NCBI GenBank assembly: GCA_963732595.1
Contig: CAVSZZ010000002.1
Location: forward strand, 2,046,001-2,110,000
DNA: 64,000 nt
Source of the DNA: JAFGXF01 sp963732595
GTDB lineage: Bacteria; Chloroflexota; Anaerolineae; Anaerolineales; Anaerolineaceae
Reading direction: 5' to 3'
Shown: piece after piece, positions 16,404-25,233 of the stretch
Position numbering within the stretch: position 1 is the stretch's first letter
Layout: every line of letters begins with the position of its first letter
The notes under the pieces: model-generated
Seen by the model: the letters and a program-made list of their open reading frames with translations, nothing else
Database searches by the model: none
What the model was told of the DNA's origin: nothing
Program-made: the position numbers and the translations under genes

Positions 16404-16979
16404 ATGTTACGTAGAAGGCGAATTTTACGCGCATTCGACCCGATTCCGATCCCAAGGCCGGCTGCCCGCCGGCAGGGAGTGCATCCCGAGGTGGCACACG
16501 CGCACGACCTGCTGGCTCAGGGGCAATATCCCGAAGCAGCGGCGACGTTCAGCCGCATTGCCGAGGTGGCTCAGGCGCGCGGCGGACCGCGTGCCCCGTT
16601 CTTTTACATCCAGGCCGGTCGGGCTTTTGTCCTGGCCGGGCAGGTCGAGGCCGGGGTTGCCAGCCTGCGCGCAGGTCTGGAGATGCTGGCATCTGCCGGC
16701 CGCTGGTCGGAGTTGCAGCGTCTGGGCGGAACGACCGTTGACCAGCTGAATGACCTGGGACATACGGAACAGGCTGCCGCCATCGGTGACTGGTTGTCTC
16801 GCAGATTGATCGGCAAACCCATCGCGAGCGCTGTCCAACCGCCGGCGAAGCAGCCCTTGTTGCCAACCCGCTGCCCGTCCTGCGGGGCGGCTGTGAACAC
16901 GAAAGAGGTGGACTGGCTCGATGATCTGACCGCGGAATGCCTGTACTGCGGCGTGCCGATCCGCGCGGAAAGCAAATGA
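16404..16979 (+). CDS. TPR-like protein with C-terminal zinc ribbon
   Basis: Start ATG 16404 follows TAGGAGGG. The 191-residue protein begins with a basic stretch (MLRRRRILRAF), then a helical TPR-like region (HPEVAHAHDLLAQGQYPEAAATFSRIAEVA...GQVEAGVASLRAGLEML) and ends with a zinc ribbon, CPSCGAAV...CLYCGVPI. No enzymatic motif is seen. It is probably a cytoplasmic adaptor. It lies 10 bp after trmI, and its stop overlaps the Nudix start (ATGA), so the three genes form an operon. The exact role is unknown. Confidence 0.8.
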   Translation: MLRRRRILRAFDPIPIPRPAARRQGVHPEVAHAHDLLAQGQYPEAAATFSRIAEVAQARGGPRAPFFYIQAGRAFVLAGQVEAGVASLRAGLEMLASAGRWSELQRLGGTTVDQLNDLGHTEQAAAIGDWLSRRLIGKPIASAVQPPAKQPLLPTRCPSCGAAVNTKEVDWLDDLTAECLYCGVPIRAESK

Positions 16980-17593
16980 CGAAATTCGATCCACCGGTTG
17001 CCTCCCTGACAGAGGAGGATATCCGGCAGCACCTGGCCGGAGCGCCCGACCCGGCACTGGTCGAGCTGGGTTTATTGTCCGACCCGCAGGCTTTGCGCTG
17101 CGCGGCGGTGTTGATCCCACTGGTGCGCGAGAACGGCGGTTGGAGCGTCCTGCTGACCGCCCGCACCGACCTGGTCGAGGACCACAAAGGTCAGGTGGCT
17201 TTCCCGGGCGGCGCCTGCGAGGTGGAAGATGGCAGCCCGGAGGGAACCGCGCTGCGCGAGGCGCATGAGGAGATCGGTCTGCCGGCAGAGGGTGTGCAGA
17301 TCCTGGGCCGCCTGGGGGATTATCAGACCATCAGCAATTACCTGGTCACCCCGGTGGTGGCGGCGGTCGACTGGCCTTTCCCGTTGAAGCTAGAATCCCG
17401 CGAGGTGCGGCGGGCATTCACCATCCCGCTCGAGTTCCTGGCGCGGCCAGGCAGCCACAGCGAGCAGCTGACCGAGATCCGCGGGCAGAGCGTGCCGCTG
17501 GTGTATTTCGAAGCCTGGGATGGCGAGGTGTTGTGGGGCATCAGCGCGCGCATGATGTTGGACCTGTTGAAGCGGCTCGGTCTCAAGGCGTGA
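16976..17593 (+). CDS. Nudix hydrolase, CoA-pyrophosphatase-like
   Basis: ATG 16976 overlaps the previous stop as ATGA. The 205-residue protein contains GQVAFPGGACEVEDGSPEGTALREAHEEIGL, combining the Nudix box (REAHEEIGL) with the upstream sequence typical of the NUDT7/8 and YeaB group that hydrolyses CoA and related dinucleotides. DYQTISNYLVTPVVA also fits that group. Substrate is inferred from the subfamily signature only. A strong terminator follows. Confidence 0.88.
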   Translation: MTKFDPPVASLTEEDIRQHLAGAPDPALVELGLLSDPQALRCAAVLIPLVRENGGWSVLLTARTDLVEDHKGQVAFPGGACEVEDGSPEGTALREAHEEIGLPAEGVQILGRLGDYQTISNYLVTPVVAAVDWPFPLKLESREVRRAFTIPLEFLARPGSHSEQLTEIRGQSVPLVYFEAWDGEVLWGISARMMLDLLKRLGLKA

Positions 17594-17606
17594 GGTTTGA
17601 ATAATA

Positions 17607-17636
17607 AACACCGGCTGGCAAGTGCCAGCCGGTGTT
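17607..17636. terminator. Bidirectional terminator between Nudix and rplY
   Basis: A perfect 13-bp stem (AACACCGGCTGGC / GCCAGCCGGTGTT) with loop AAGT lies between two convergent genes. Flanking T-runs are short, but the stem is very stable. Confidence 0.7.
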
Positions 17637-17664
17637 GTATTCATGAAAATCAGGGAGGGGGAGA

Positions 17665-18345
17665 TTACTTCTTCTCCGCTTTACCTTCTTCGCCTTCCTC
17701 GCCTTCCTCTTCCTTCTTGCCCTTCTCGATCACTTCGGCTTCGACTTCTTCCTCGACAACGACCTCTTCAGCGACCGGTTCGGCTTCGACCTTGATGGCC
17801 GTGACGATCGCGATCTTGTCAGCCGGGTTGTCCAGGATGGTGACCTTGTCACCTAAGTTCACATCTGCGACGGTCAGGCTGTCGCCGATCTTGGCCAGGG
17901 AGCCAATGTCGAGCACGATGCGCTGCGGCAGGTCCTGCGGGAGGCATTCGACTTCCAACTGGTCCTTCTCGAGCATGATGATGCCGTTCAGGTCCTTGAC
18001 CGCCGGGGATTCACCGGTCAGCTCGATGCTGACATGCGCGGTCAGTGTTTCGGTCAGCGAGATGGCCATGAAGTCCACGTGCAGGTAGACGTCTTTGAGG
18101 TAATCGCGCTGCCTTTCGCGCACCAGGGCGGCGTGATCCTTGCCGTCGACCTTGACGGTGACCAGGCTGGAAGCCGTCAGGCTGTTCAGGATGCGGGTGG
18201 CTTCTTTAAGGTCCATGATGATGGGGAGGGCTTCCAGGTGGTGACCGTAGATCACACCGGGGAGCTTGCCCTGCCGTCGCAGCTGGCCGACCTGCTTGCC
18301 AATGACCGTGCGTTTTTCGGCAGTGATGACTGGATTTGTTGCCAT
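17665..18345 (-). CDS. rplY: 50S ribosomal protein L25, general stress protein CTC type
   Basis: The 226-residue protein has the L25 5S-rRNA-binding domain (residues about 1-95: AEKRTVIGKQVGQLRRQGKLPGVIYG), then the TL5/CTC beta-domain (about 96-185: VSIELTGESPAVKDLNGII...LEVECLPQDLPQRI, VADVNLGDKVTIL). The last 35 residues are an acidic low-complexity tail of Glu, Val and Lys (EEEGEEGEEGKAEKK). L25 sits on the ribosomal central protuberance. The start has GAGGAAG 7 nt upstream. The acidic tail is longer than in most homologues. Confidence 0.95.
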   Translation of the reverse strand: MATNPVITAEKRTVIGKQVGQLRRQGKLPGVIYGHHLEALPIIMDLKEATRILNSLTASSLVTVKVDGKDHAALVRERQRDYLKDVYLHVDFMAISLTETLTAHVSIELTGESPAVKDLNGIIMLEKDQLEVECLPQDLPQRIVLDIGSLAKIGDSLTVADVNLGDKVTILDNPADKIAIVTAIKVEAEPVAEEVVVEEEVEAEVIEKGKKEEEGEEGEEGKAEKK

Positions 18346-18477
18346 TGTACTCTTCCTCGAGCGCCTCTCACCCGATTTGAAGGATTACCTTCGCTCTTCA
18401 ATGAATTTGCCGGTTTGTGACCGGCGAAGGCTGATTATAGTCAAGAGTTGGGTATCACGCAAGAACAGATTTTGCTA

Positions 18478-19176
18478 CTAATCACCGTTTATTTGCACAT
18501 GTTTTGATGCTGTTTGAATTGCAGAATCCCGAAAAACAGTAAGTTCTGTAACACCAAGCACATCCCTTAGATGATTAATTATGGACAGTATTGCTTCTTC
18601 TTGTGTATTTTCATTAGATAATTTATCTATTTGTATTACTTTTGTAAATGCGTCGAACATCTTATTAACAAATATTTTATGCTCAACATTTGGTAGATTT
18701 GATTTAATTAATTGAGCATCTACTCCGATTTCTCTGAGAGCTTTTTCAAATGGTAGAAGTCCGTTTTCAATTTTCGCTGACAACCACGGTGAATATTTCA
18801 TTCGAAGGTTAGCTAGATCCTTGGCATCATCTAATGCAAAAGGGGCAGGACCTGTAGAGAACATTTTTATTAAAGTACCGTAAGCCTTTTCGAAGTATTT
18901 CTCACAGAAATCTACTTGGCGATCAAAAACGACATTGGCCATATGAGATGCAATTGCGAGAGAATTATCCTGTTGTCGAATTTGAAGTCCTAAGTCTCTT
19001 TCATATGCTCTTTTATCTCGCCAAGCCTCAATTACAATAGCCAATAAAGGTACTAATCCCGATATATACAATAGTTCTACATATTTTTCCGATATGGGTA
19101 AAAATAGAATCAAACTACCAATTATTATAAATACTGTTACTGCGACAACATAAAAGAGTACATCTTTTTTAATCAT
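18478..19176 (-). CDS. AT-rich hypothetical membrane-anchored protein
   Basis: Two hydrophobic helices at the N-terminus (residues about 5-27 and 33-48) are followed by a roughly 180-residue soluble, mostly helical region with no recognised motif (RDKRAYERDLGLQIRQQDNSLAIASH...). Base composition is markedly more AT-rich than both neighbours, and the gene stands alone between rplY and a lipoprotein gene, so it was probably acquired by transfer. AGGAA lies 10 nt upstream of the ATG. Function unknown; a membrane-tethered sensor or structural component are both possible. Confidence 0.7.
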   Translation of the reverse strand: MIKKDVLFYVVAVTVFIIIGSLILFLPISEKYVELLYISGLVPLLAIVIEAWRDKRAYERDLGLQIRQQDNSLAIASHMANVVFDRQVDFCEKYFEKAYGTLIKMFSTGPAPFALDDAKDLANLRMKYSPWLSAKIENGLLPFEKALREIGVDAQLIKSNLPNVEHKIFVNKMFDAFTKVIQIDKLSNENTQEEAILSIINHLRDVLGVTELTVFRDSAIQTASKHVQINGD

Positions 19177-19193
19177 TAGATATATTCCTCATA

Positions 19194-20111
19194 TTATGGC
19201 TCCCACGCATAATGCACCAGATTGATGATATACGGCACCCCATCCACATATTCAAACCCGATCAGGAAGGTATGCCAGCCCAGCTCGCTGTCGTCCGGCA
19301 GCGGTGAGAGCGCCGAGTAAAAATTAAAAGCTTCATAATAATCCGGCCAGAGCGCCGGGTAATTGGTCTCCTCCACCAGGACCTGGTTGCAGGCATAGCG
19401 CGATTCTGTATCAAGCGCCCGCAGCAGGAAGGGATAGACCTCGTCCATAAAGGAACCCTCCACCGGCAGCCCGCTGCCGGCACCCAGACCCCAGTCATAC
19501 ACATAGCTGCTCTTGAACAACCAGGAGACCTGTTCGGGGGTGTAGTTCGCCCAGTTCCCATTGGTCAACAGTCGAACCGATAAACCGCGGGTTGGGCTGA
19601 CCAGGCTCTTGAACAGCTCCCCATCCTTCGTGATGACCGCGCCTCTCAGGTTTTCCAGGGTATCCGTGACGCGCTCATCGCTGCAGAAGGTAGTTGAAGG
19701 GACGTACTCGGTCAAATACAGGCTGGAGACCCAACCGTTGGTGTTCTGGGCATAGACGATCTCGATCCAGTGCAGCCCATCCGCCTCAGCCGTGTTGCTG
19801 GTGCCGCTGATAAAGCCGTCGGTGAATTTCAGCGTGCCGATCACGGGCGTATCCTGCCCGGGCGCCGAACGGATATTGGCGGTCTGGCCTGGCAGCAGCA
19901 GGGCGACGCTGTACAGACGGCTGACCGGCGGCTGGCTGGTGGGAAGATTGGCGACCATCGTCTCGGTCGGGGTCGGCAAGGGTGCTTCAGTCGCGGGGAC
20001 GACCACCGTGATGATGGTTGGGGGTGCTGCGGTCGGCGTGCCGGTTGCGCAGGCCAGCATGGATAATAGAATGATGACCATTGGAATGATGACGGGCGTG
20101 CGTTTCTTCAT
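19194..20111 (-). CDS. SH3-domain lipoprotein
   Basis: Lipobox LSMLAC (Cys21) is followed by a long Thr/Pro linker (residues 22-65) that would cross the cell wall, then a bacterial SH3 domain (VALLLPGQTANIRSAPGQDTPVIGTL...HWIEIVYAQNTNGWVSSLYL, about residues 68-135), and a 165-residue C-terminal domain I do not recognise (ENLRGAVITKDGELFKSLVSP...WLFKSSYVYDWG). Surface-exposed by inference. A good promoter (TTGTCT-17-TATAAT) and AAAGAGGTG precede the ATG. Confidence 0.82.
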   Translation of the reverse strand: MKKRTPVIIPMVIILLSMLACATGTPTAAPPTIITVVVPATEAPLPTPTETMVANLPTSQPPVSRLYSVALLLPGQTANIRSAPGQDTPVIGTLKFTDGFISGTSNTAEADGLHWIEIVYAQNTNGWVSSLYLTEYVPSTTFCSDERVTDTLENLRGAVITKDGELFKSLVSPTRGLSVRLLTNGNWANYTPEQVSWLFKSSYVYDWGLGAGSGLPVEGSFMDEVYPFLLRALDTESRYACNQVLVEETNYPALWPDYYEAFNFYSALSPLPDDSELGWHTFLIGFEYVDGVPYIINLVHYAWEP

Positions 20112-20134
20112 GATGACACCTCTTTATATAATAA

Positions 20135-20163
20135 ATTATAGGCGATACCTTGATGCGAGACAA
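20135..20163 (-). promoter_or_regulatory. Promoter of the SH3 lipoprotein gene
   Basis: TTGTCT and TATAAT separated by 17 bp, reading on the minus strand; predicted start about 20128, leader about 17 nt. Confidence 0.65.
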
Positions 20164-20207
20164 GTGTTATACCTTTCAGCCCAGATTCGGATCCTGCGGG
20201 AGAAATG

Positions 20208-20236
20208 TTGCCCGGGCTGGCGCGTGGGTGTATACT
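20208..20236 (+). promoter_or_regulatory. Promoter of the GNAT-like gene
   Basis: TTGCCC and TATACT separated by 17 bp; predicted start near 20243, leader about 44 nt before ATG 20287. Confidence 0.5.
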
Positions 20237-20286
20237 CATCCTTTCAGTGGGTTTTAGAAATTATCCCAATTAAATGGAGTCAATAG

Positions 20287-21420
20287 ATGGTCACAATCGA
20301 GAAGGTCGATTATCGCAACAGGAAACAGGTCAACCGGTTCATCCAGATCCCCTTTCGCCTCTACAAGGATTGCCCGCAGTGGTGCCCGCCCTTCAAGGTG
20401 GGCGTGCGCAACATGTTGAACCCGACTAAGCATCCCTTCTATGAGCATTCCGACGCCGAATCCTTCATCGCCGTCAAGGACGGGCGCGATGCCGGGCGCA
20501 TCACCGCCCTGGAGAACAAGCCGTTCAATGCCTATCACAAGGTCAAGGATGCCGAGTTCTACCTGTTCGAATGCGAGGATGACCAGGAAGTGGCAGATGC
20601 GCTCTTCAAGACCGTCACCGATTGGGCCAGGGCACGCGGGCTGAACCATATCGTCGGACCCAAGGGGTTCAGCTCCTTCGACGGCTACGGCATCCAGATC
20701 GAGGGTTTCGAAGAGCACCAGATGATGACCATGATGAACTACAACTTCCCTTATTATGTGAAGCTGGTTGAGAATCTGGGTTTCACCAAGGAAGTCGATT
20801 TCGTGTCCTGCTACCTGGCGTCCAAGGATTTCATCCTGCCCGAGAAGGTCCACAAGGCCGCCGAGCTGGTGCAGAAACGCGGCACCTTCGTGGTCAAGCG
20901 CTTCAAGAATAAGAAGGAATTGATCAGCTGGGCTCAGGCCATCGGCCACGCCTACAACGATACCTTCGTCAACAACTGGGAGTATTACCCCCTGACGGAT
21001 AATGAGATCAAGTATGCCATGGACGATATCATGACCATTGCGGATCCCAATCTGATCAAGATCATCACCCATAACGATCAGGTGGTTGGTTTCCTGCTGG
21101 GCTTCCCGGACATCACCCCGGCCATCCAGCGCGCCAAAGGCAATCTGACCCCCTGGGCGATCGTCGACATGCTGCTGAGCCTGAAGCGCACCAAATGGAT
21201 CTCGGGCAATGGGGCGGGCGTGCTGCCCGCCTACCAGGGCCTGGGCGGGAATGCCCTGATGTATTCCGAGCTGCAGAAGACGCTCCACACCCCGGGCTAT
21301 GATTTCGAACACCTCGAGATGACCCAGGTGGCCGAGACCACCAAGCAAATGCGGGCCGATCTCATCAACCTGGGCGGCAAAGCCTACAAGAACCACCGCG
21401 TCTATCAAAAGAAGATTTAA
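20287..21420 (+). CDS. GNAT-fold N-acetyltransferase-like protein
   Basis: The 377-residue protein resembles the family with MVTIEKVD...QFIQIPFRLYKDCPQWCPPF at the start, HPFYEHSDAESFIAVKDGRDAGRITALEN, and GPKGFSSFDGYGIQIEGF. The C-terminal half contains a GNAT-like fold, including VVGFLLGFPDI and the acetyl-CoA loop-like GAGVLPAYQGLGGNALMY. Substrate unknown. It is a single-gene unit with ATGGAGT before the start and a strong terminator after it. Confidence 0.75.
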   Translation: MVTIEKVDYRNRKQVNRFIQIPFRLYKDCPQWCPPFKVGVRNMLNPTKHPFYEHSDAESFIAVKDGRDAGRITALENKPFNAYHKVKDAEFYLFECEDDQEVADALFKTVTDWARARGLNHIVGPKGFSSFDGYGIQIEGFEEHQMMTMMNYNFPYYVKLVENLGFTKEVDFVSCYLASKDFILPEKVHKAAELVQKRGTFVVKRFKNKKELISWAQAIGHAYNDTFVNNWEYYPLTDNEIKYAMDDIMTIADPNLIKIITHNDQVVGFLLGFPDITPAIQRAKGNLTPWAIVDMLLSLKRTKWISGNGAGVLPAYQGLGGNALMYSELQKTLHTPGYDFEHLEMTQVAETTKQMRADLINLGGKAYKNHRVYQKKI

Positions 21421-21436
21421 TTCCCCACCGGGGAGG

Positions 21437-21466
21437 AAAACGAGGCAGACTGATCTGCCTCGTTTT
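21437..21466. terminator. Bidirectional terminator between GNAT and EamA genes
   Basis: Perfect 13-bp stem AAAACGAGGCAGA / TCTGCCTCGTTTT with loop CTGA; the A/T-rich ends give a T-run on both strands. It overlaps the last 2 nt of the EamA-type gene. Confidence 0.85.
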
Positions 21467-22403
21467 ATTTTAAGCCATCGCGTTTGAACAAACGCCGCCA
21501 GATGACATCCAGCCGGCCCCGGCGCACCTGCACCAGTGCAAAACCGAGAATCATACAGGCGATGCCCAGCCACTGGTTGAGGGCGATCTTTTCGCCCAGG
21601 AACATCAGGCTGAACAGGGCGGTGAAGATGACCACCGAGGAACTCAGGATGCTGGCTTCGTAGGAGCGCAGCGTGCGCAGGAAGTAGTTCCAGGCCGTCA
21701 GGTTGAAAGCGATCCAGATCAAGCCCAGGAACAGGATCACACCCCAACTGGAAAGGTCGGGGACATGCGGCAGACCGCCCAGCGACAGGCCGATGATCAC
21801 GCTGGCGCTGCCGCCGAACAGAATGGTCAGGCTGGAGAAGACGTTGTTGTCGATCCCATTGCGGGTATCCTGCATGAGCTTGCGGGTGGCATTGTTGGTG
21901 TAGGCGGTGGCCAGCCAGGCGATCACGATCAGGAGGATGCCAAGCCACTCGCTGGCGGTAGGCACCTGGAAAAAGTACAAGCGCAGGCCGCCGAAAGCCA
22001 CTGCGGCGCCCACCAGCTGCCAGATGGTGGGGGCTTCGCGCAGGATCAGGATGCTCAGGCCCATGGTGACGAAACCCTGGAACTGGGTCAGGTACGAGTA
22101 GGTGTTGGCCGGCATGGTCTCGAGCGCGAAGGGCTTGACCATGCGCGAGATGGTGAAGTTGCAAATGCCGATAATGGCCATGGTGATCCAGATCTTTCGG
22201 TCCAGGTTGCGTGGGATGGACTTGCGCTGGATGACGAAGGTGTACACGCACAGGGCCAGCATGCCGATCGCCAGTGGCAGCCAGGCCAGGGTCATGGCAT
22301 CCACGCTCTTCAAACCGAGCTTCATGATGATGACGCCGATGCCCCACAGGAGGCACACGCCCAGAGTTTGCAGGATGGTTAATAACCGTTTGTTCACAGA
22401 CAC
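21465..22403 (-). CDS. EamA/DMT-superfamily transporter
   Basis: Ten predicted membrane helices in two repeated halves of about 145 residues: LLWGIGVIIMKLGLKSVDAMTLAWLPLAIGM begins the first EamA domain and NNVFSSLTILFGGSASVIIGLS the second, ending with LFSLMFLGEKIALNQWLGIACMILGFALVQ. This family exports or imports small metabolites; the substrate is not predictable. Start is GTG 22403 or GTG 22397; TTGAGGTG upstream fits the latter better. Confidence 0.88.
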   Translation of the reverse strand: MSVNKRLLTILQTLGVCLLWGIGVIIMKLGLKSVDAMTLAWLPLAIGMLALCVYTFVIQRKSIPRNLDRKIWITMAIIGICNFTISRMVKPFALETMPANTYSYLTQFQGFVTMGLSILILREAPTIWQLVGAAVAFGGLRLYFFQVPTASEWLGILLIVIAWLATAYTNNATRKLMQDTRNGIDNNVFSSLTILFGGSASVIIGLSLGGLPHVPDLSSWGVILFLGLIWIAFNLTAWNYFLRTLRSYEASILSSSVVIFTALFSLMFLGEKIALNQWLGIACMILGFALVQVRRGRLDVIWRRLFKRDGLK

Positions 22404-22437
22404 CTCAAAATAATCGCTTGCGTGGGTTTACACGCGG

Positions 22438-24528
22438 TCATCTAAGCAGTTGAAACGGATTGCTGTAATCGTCGCTCCAGAGGCGGATGTCCGTGCGGAA
22501 GTCGATCCCACCGGTCGTTCTTTCTGCCAGAGCCGGCAGATCCAACAGGGCTGGATCCCGGGGGAGCAGCACCCAGGTGGCTGAGAAGACTTCCGGCCGG
22601 TCGGGTATCACCGGATTTTCGATCACGGCAAACCCCAGTTCGTATTTTTGAGCGAGCTGCCAGAAGACAGGTCGCAGGTCAAGCCTCACATTGGTGATGT
22701 GGACGGCGATCAATCCATCCGGGGCCAGGTTCTGTAAATAGATCTGGAATGCTTCACTGGTGACCAGGTGAACCGGGATCGAATCGCTGCTGAAGGTATC
22801 GAGCACCAGGATATCGAAATCATTCCGGACACCGGCGCCGGTTTCTTTTTCCAGTGAGATGCGTGCATCGCCGGGGATGACGTCCAGGTTGGCCTGGCTG
22901 TCCTGCAGGAAAGAGAAATAGCCGCCCTTGCCTTCCGCCAGGTCAACGACGGCGGGATTGATCTCGTAAAAGCGATAAGTGTCCCCGGCTTGACCGTAAG
23001 CTGCCAGGGTCCCGGTCCCAAGACCCAGGATTCCAACCCGTAGCCCCGATCCGTAACGCGGGTGATTTCTAATCGCCAGCCCGATACCGCTTTCATCGCT
23101 GTAATAACTCGTGGGCAGGTCTCGAACAGCCGGATCCAACAACTGCAGGCCGTGCATCGTTTCTCCGTCCACCAACACATTGGCTTCCTGCAGGGCAATA
23201 CCGGTATCCACATGCCTGACTTCTACGACACCGAAAAAATTCCTGCGGATGTACTGATTTTCGGTTACCGAATAGTAGATCAGCAAACCCAGGTGTAAGC
23301 TGACGAGCAAGGCGGTGATCGTGTTGATCGCGGGATAGATGTTGATCTTCGATTGTGTTTCCGGGTCCTTGATCGAAAGGATTGCAAGCAGGATCCAGAT
23401 GAAGGTGATCCCAAGATACAGTTCCCAGTACCCTTGAAAGATCAACGGGGCCAGGAAACTGACGAAGAAGCCACCCAGGGCTCCACCGATGGAAACCATC
23501 AGGTAAAAACGGGTGAGCTGGGTTGGAGCCGGGCGTAAGGCATACAGTTCGCCGTGGCAGATCATCGCCCCGCAAAACAGCAAAAAGCAGTAGATGACGA
23601 TCTCCAGAATGAAATTCAATGAAGGTATGAAAGTATTCAGGATCCAGATAACAGTTCCCATCAACAATAGGGTCGTAAAGAATCCGCGCTGATACCGCTG
23701 CTTGTTTGAAAAGGTCAGGACGAAAGTCAGCAGGTAAATGGTCAATGGCAGGACCCACAGGAAAGGGGTGGCGGCCACTTCCTGTGTGAGCGTGTTCGTT
23801 ACCGCCAGCAGCATGAGCGATCCGAGCGCGCTCAACAGCACCCACAGGGCTGTTTTTCTTCCATTCGGCTTTTCCTTGACCTGCACGGGGATTTCCTTAC
23901 CATCTGTTATTTTCGGGGAGAGACTCCTTTGAGCTCTGATCGCGTTGATCACGACCAGGCAAGCAAAGATGAGATAGCCGCCAGACCAAATCCTTTCCTG
24001 CCATGGACGGGACAGAGCCGGTTCGACCACGATCGGATAGATGAGCAGCCCCAGGATGGACCCGATATTGGACAACGAATACATCCAGTAAGGTGCGCCA
24101 GAAGGGTTGAGACGCAGGGACCAGGCTTGCATCAAGGGGCTGTTGGCTGACAGAAGAAAGAGCGGCAGTCCGGCACTGACCGTCAGGAGCAGAAGGATCT
24201 GGAGAAAAGGCTGGGTGATCGTCACCGGTTTCCATGCAGCGGTGGGCGTGATTGGAGATGCCCAAACGATCCAAAAACCAACCAACAGCAGGACGGATAA
24301 GGTCATCAGGCTGAGGTGGATGGCCGTTTGCGCCTTCCGGCTGTTTTTCAAGACCAGCCAGTTCGAGTAGGCGTATCCCCCCGTTAAAGCGACCTGGAAG
24401 AAGACCATCGCGGATGACCATACCGAGGCGCCTCCGCCGAACCAGGGCAGGAGGGCCTTTGACAGGATGGGTTGGATCAGAAAAAGCAGGAAGGCGGATA
24501 AAAAGATGTTGATCGCGTAGGGAATCAT
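22438..24528 (-). CDS. Membrane-fused spermidine synthase-like protein
   Basis: The first 430 residues contain about ten membrane helices (FLSAFLLFLIQPILSKALLPWFGGGASVWSS...). The C-terminal 260 residues are a SpeE-like Rossmann fold: VGILGLGTGTLAAY (AdoMet-type glycine loop), YRFYEINPAVVDLAE, DILVLDTFSSDSIPVHLVTSEAFQIY and PDGLIAVHITN. The usual polyamine-synthase Asp motif reads LDTFSSD here, so aminopropyl transfer is uncertain. It is the fourth gene of a minus-strand run beginning with the aldo/keto reductase; the gap to rluA-like is 12 bp. Confidence 0.85.
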   Translation of the reverse strand: MIPYAINIFLSAFLLFLIQPILSKALLPWFGGGASVWSSAMVFFQVALTGGYAYSNWLVLKNSRKAQTAIHLSLMTLSVLLLVGFWIVWASPITPTAAWKPVTITQPFLQILLLLTVSAGLPLFLLSANSPLMQAWSLRLNPSGAPYWMYSLSNIGSILGLLIYPIVVEPALSRPWQERIWSGGYLIFACLVVINAIRAQRSLSPKITDGKEIPVQVKEKPNGRKTALWVLLSALGSLMLLAVTNTLTQEVAATPFLWVLPLTIYLLTFVLTFSNKQRYQRGFFTTLLLMGTVIWILNTFIPSLNFILEIVIYCFLLFCGAMICHGELYALRPAPTQLTRFYLMVSIGGALGGFFVSFLAPLIFQGYWELYLGITFIWILLAILSIKDPETQSKINIYPAINTITALLVSLHLGLLIYYSVTENQYIRRNFFGVVEVRHVDTGIALQEANVLVDGETMHGLQLLDPAVRDLPTSYYSDESGIGLAIRNHPRYGSGLRVGILGLGTGTLAAYGQAGDTYRFYEINPAVVDLAEGKGGYFSFLQDSQANLDVIPGDARISLEKETGAGVRNDFDILVLDTFSSDSIPVHLVTSEAFQIYLQNLAPDGLIAVHITNVRLDLRPVFWQLAQKYELGFAVIENPVIPDRPEVFSATWVLLPRDPALLDLPALAERTTGGIDFRTDIRLWSDDYSNPFQLLR

Positions 24529-24540
24529 GGGGTCACATTC

Positions 24541-25233
24541 TTATGGCGTGAAATCATTTCTTAATTTCGATATGGCTGACATAAAGTCAGTGGGTGGCGG
24601 TGTGCTAAAGACCAGAGTCTCTCCTGATAGGGGGTGGCTGAAAGTGATCGAATAGGCATGCAATGCCATGCGGGCGATCGGCACGGGAGAGAAGGTCGGG
24701 CTGTCCGGCAGCCGGTAGAGTGCATCCGCGATGATCGGGCAGCCCAATGCGCGCAGGTGGGCGCGGATCTGATGCGTATAGCCTGTATGTGGACGGGCGG
24801 CGATCAGGGCTGCCTGCGGGAAGTGTTCCAGCACCTCAAAATCTGTTCTTGCGGGTTTGCCGAGCTGCGGGTCAACCACCGTCCTGTGCTGGCGGTCGCC
24901 ATTCTTGCGCAGCGCGAACTCGGCGCTGATCTTTTCCCAGGTCGGTGGCGGGGCGATCAGAGCCCGGTAGACCTTTTCCACCCGCCGCTCGCGGAATTGG
25001 TCGTTCAGATGGTGGTGGGCTTCTGCTGTACGCGCCAGCACCAGCGCGCCGCTTGTGTCGCGGTCGAGCCGGTGCACCATCCACAGGCGGCCGTGGCGCG
25101 CTGCCAGGAGCGTCGCCAGGTGGGGCAGGTCACGGTCGTAGCCATCCGGAAGAGAGAGAACTCCGGCCGGCTTATCGATCACCAGCAGGGATTCATCCTC
25201 GAACAGCACCGGGATATTTACTTCTTCGGTCAA
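24541..25233 (-). CDS. RluA-family pseudouridine synthase
   Basis: The 230-residue protein lacks an S4 domain and has VIDKPAGVLSLP, the catalytic loop VHRLDRDTSGALVLA (Asp of HRLDRDTSG), KVYRALIAP and RPHTGYTHQIRAHLRALGCPI. It isomerises specific uridines in rRNA or tRNA; position is not predictable. The ATG overlaps the stop of the serine hydrolase upstream by 4 nt. It is distinct from the S4-containing RluD-like gene at 51 kb. Confidence 0.9.
   Translation of the reverse strand: MTEEVNIPVLFEDESLLVIDKPAGVLSLPDGYDRDLPHLATLLAARHGRLWMVHRLDRDTSGALVLARTAEAHHHLNDQFRERRVEKVYRALIAPPPTWEKISAEFALRKNGDRQHRTVVDPQLGKPARTDFEVLEHFPQAALIAARPHTGYTHQIRAHLRALGCPIIADALYRLPDSPTFSPVPIARMALHAYSITFSHPLSGETLVFSTPPPTDFMSAISKLRNDFTP

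Noticed and set aside
20254..22356. 700-residue open frame on the minus strand
   Set aside because: It runs antisense to the GNAT-like gene and out of frame through the EamA gene; both of those have clear motifs, so this is a shadow.
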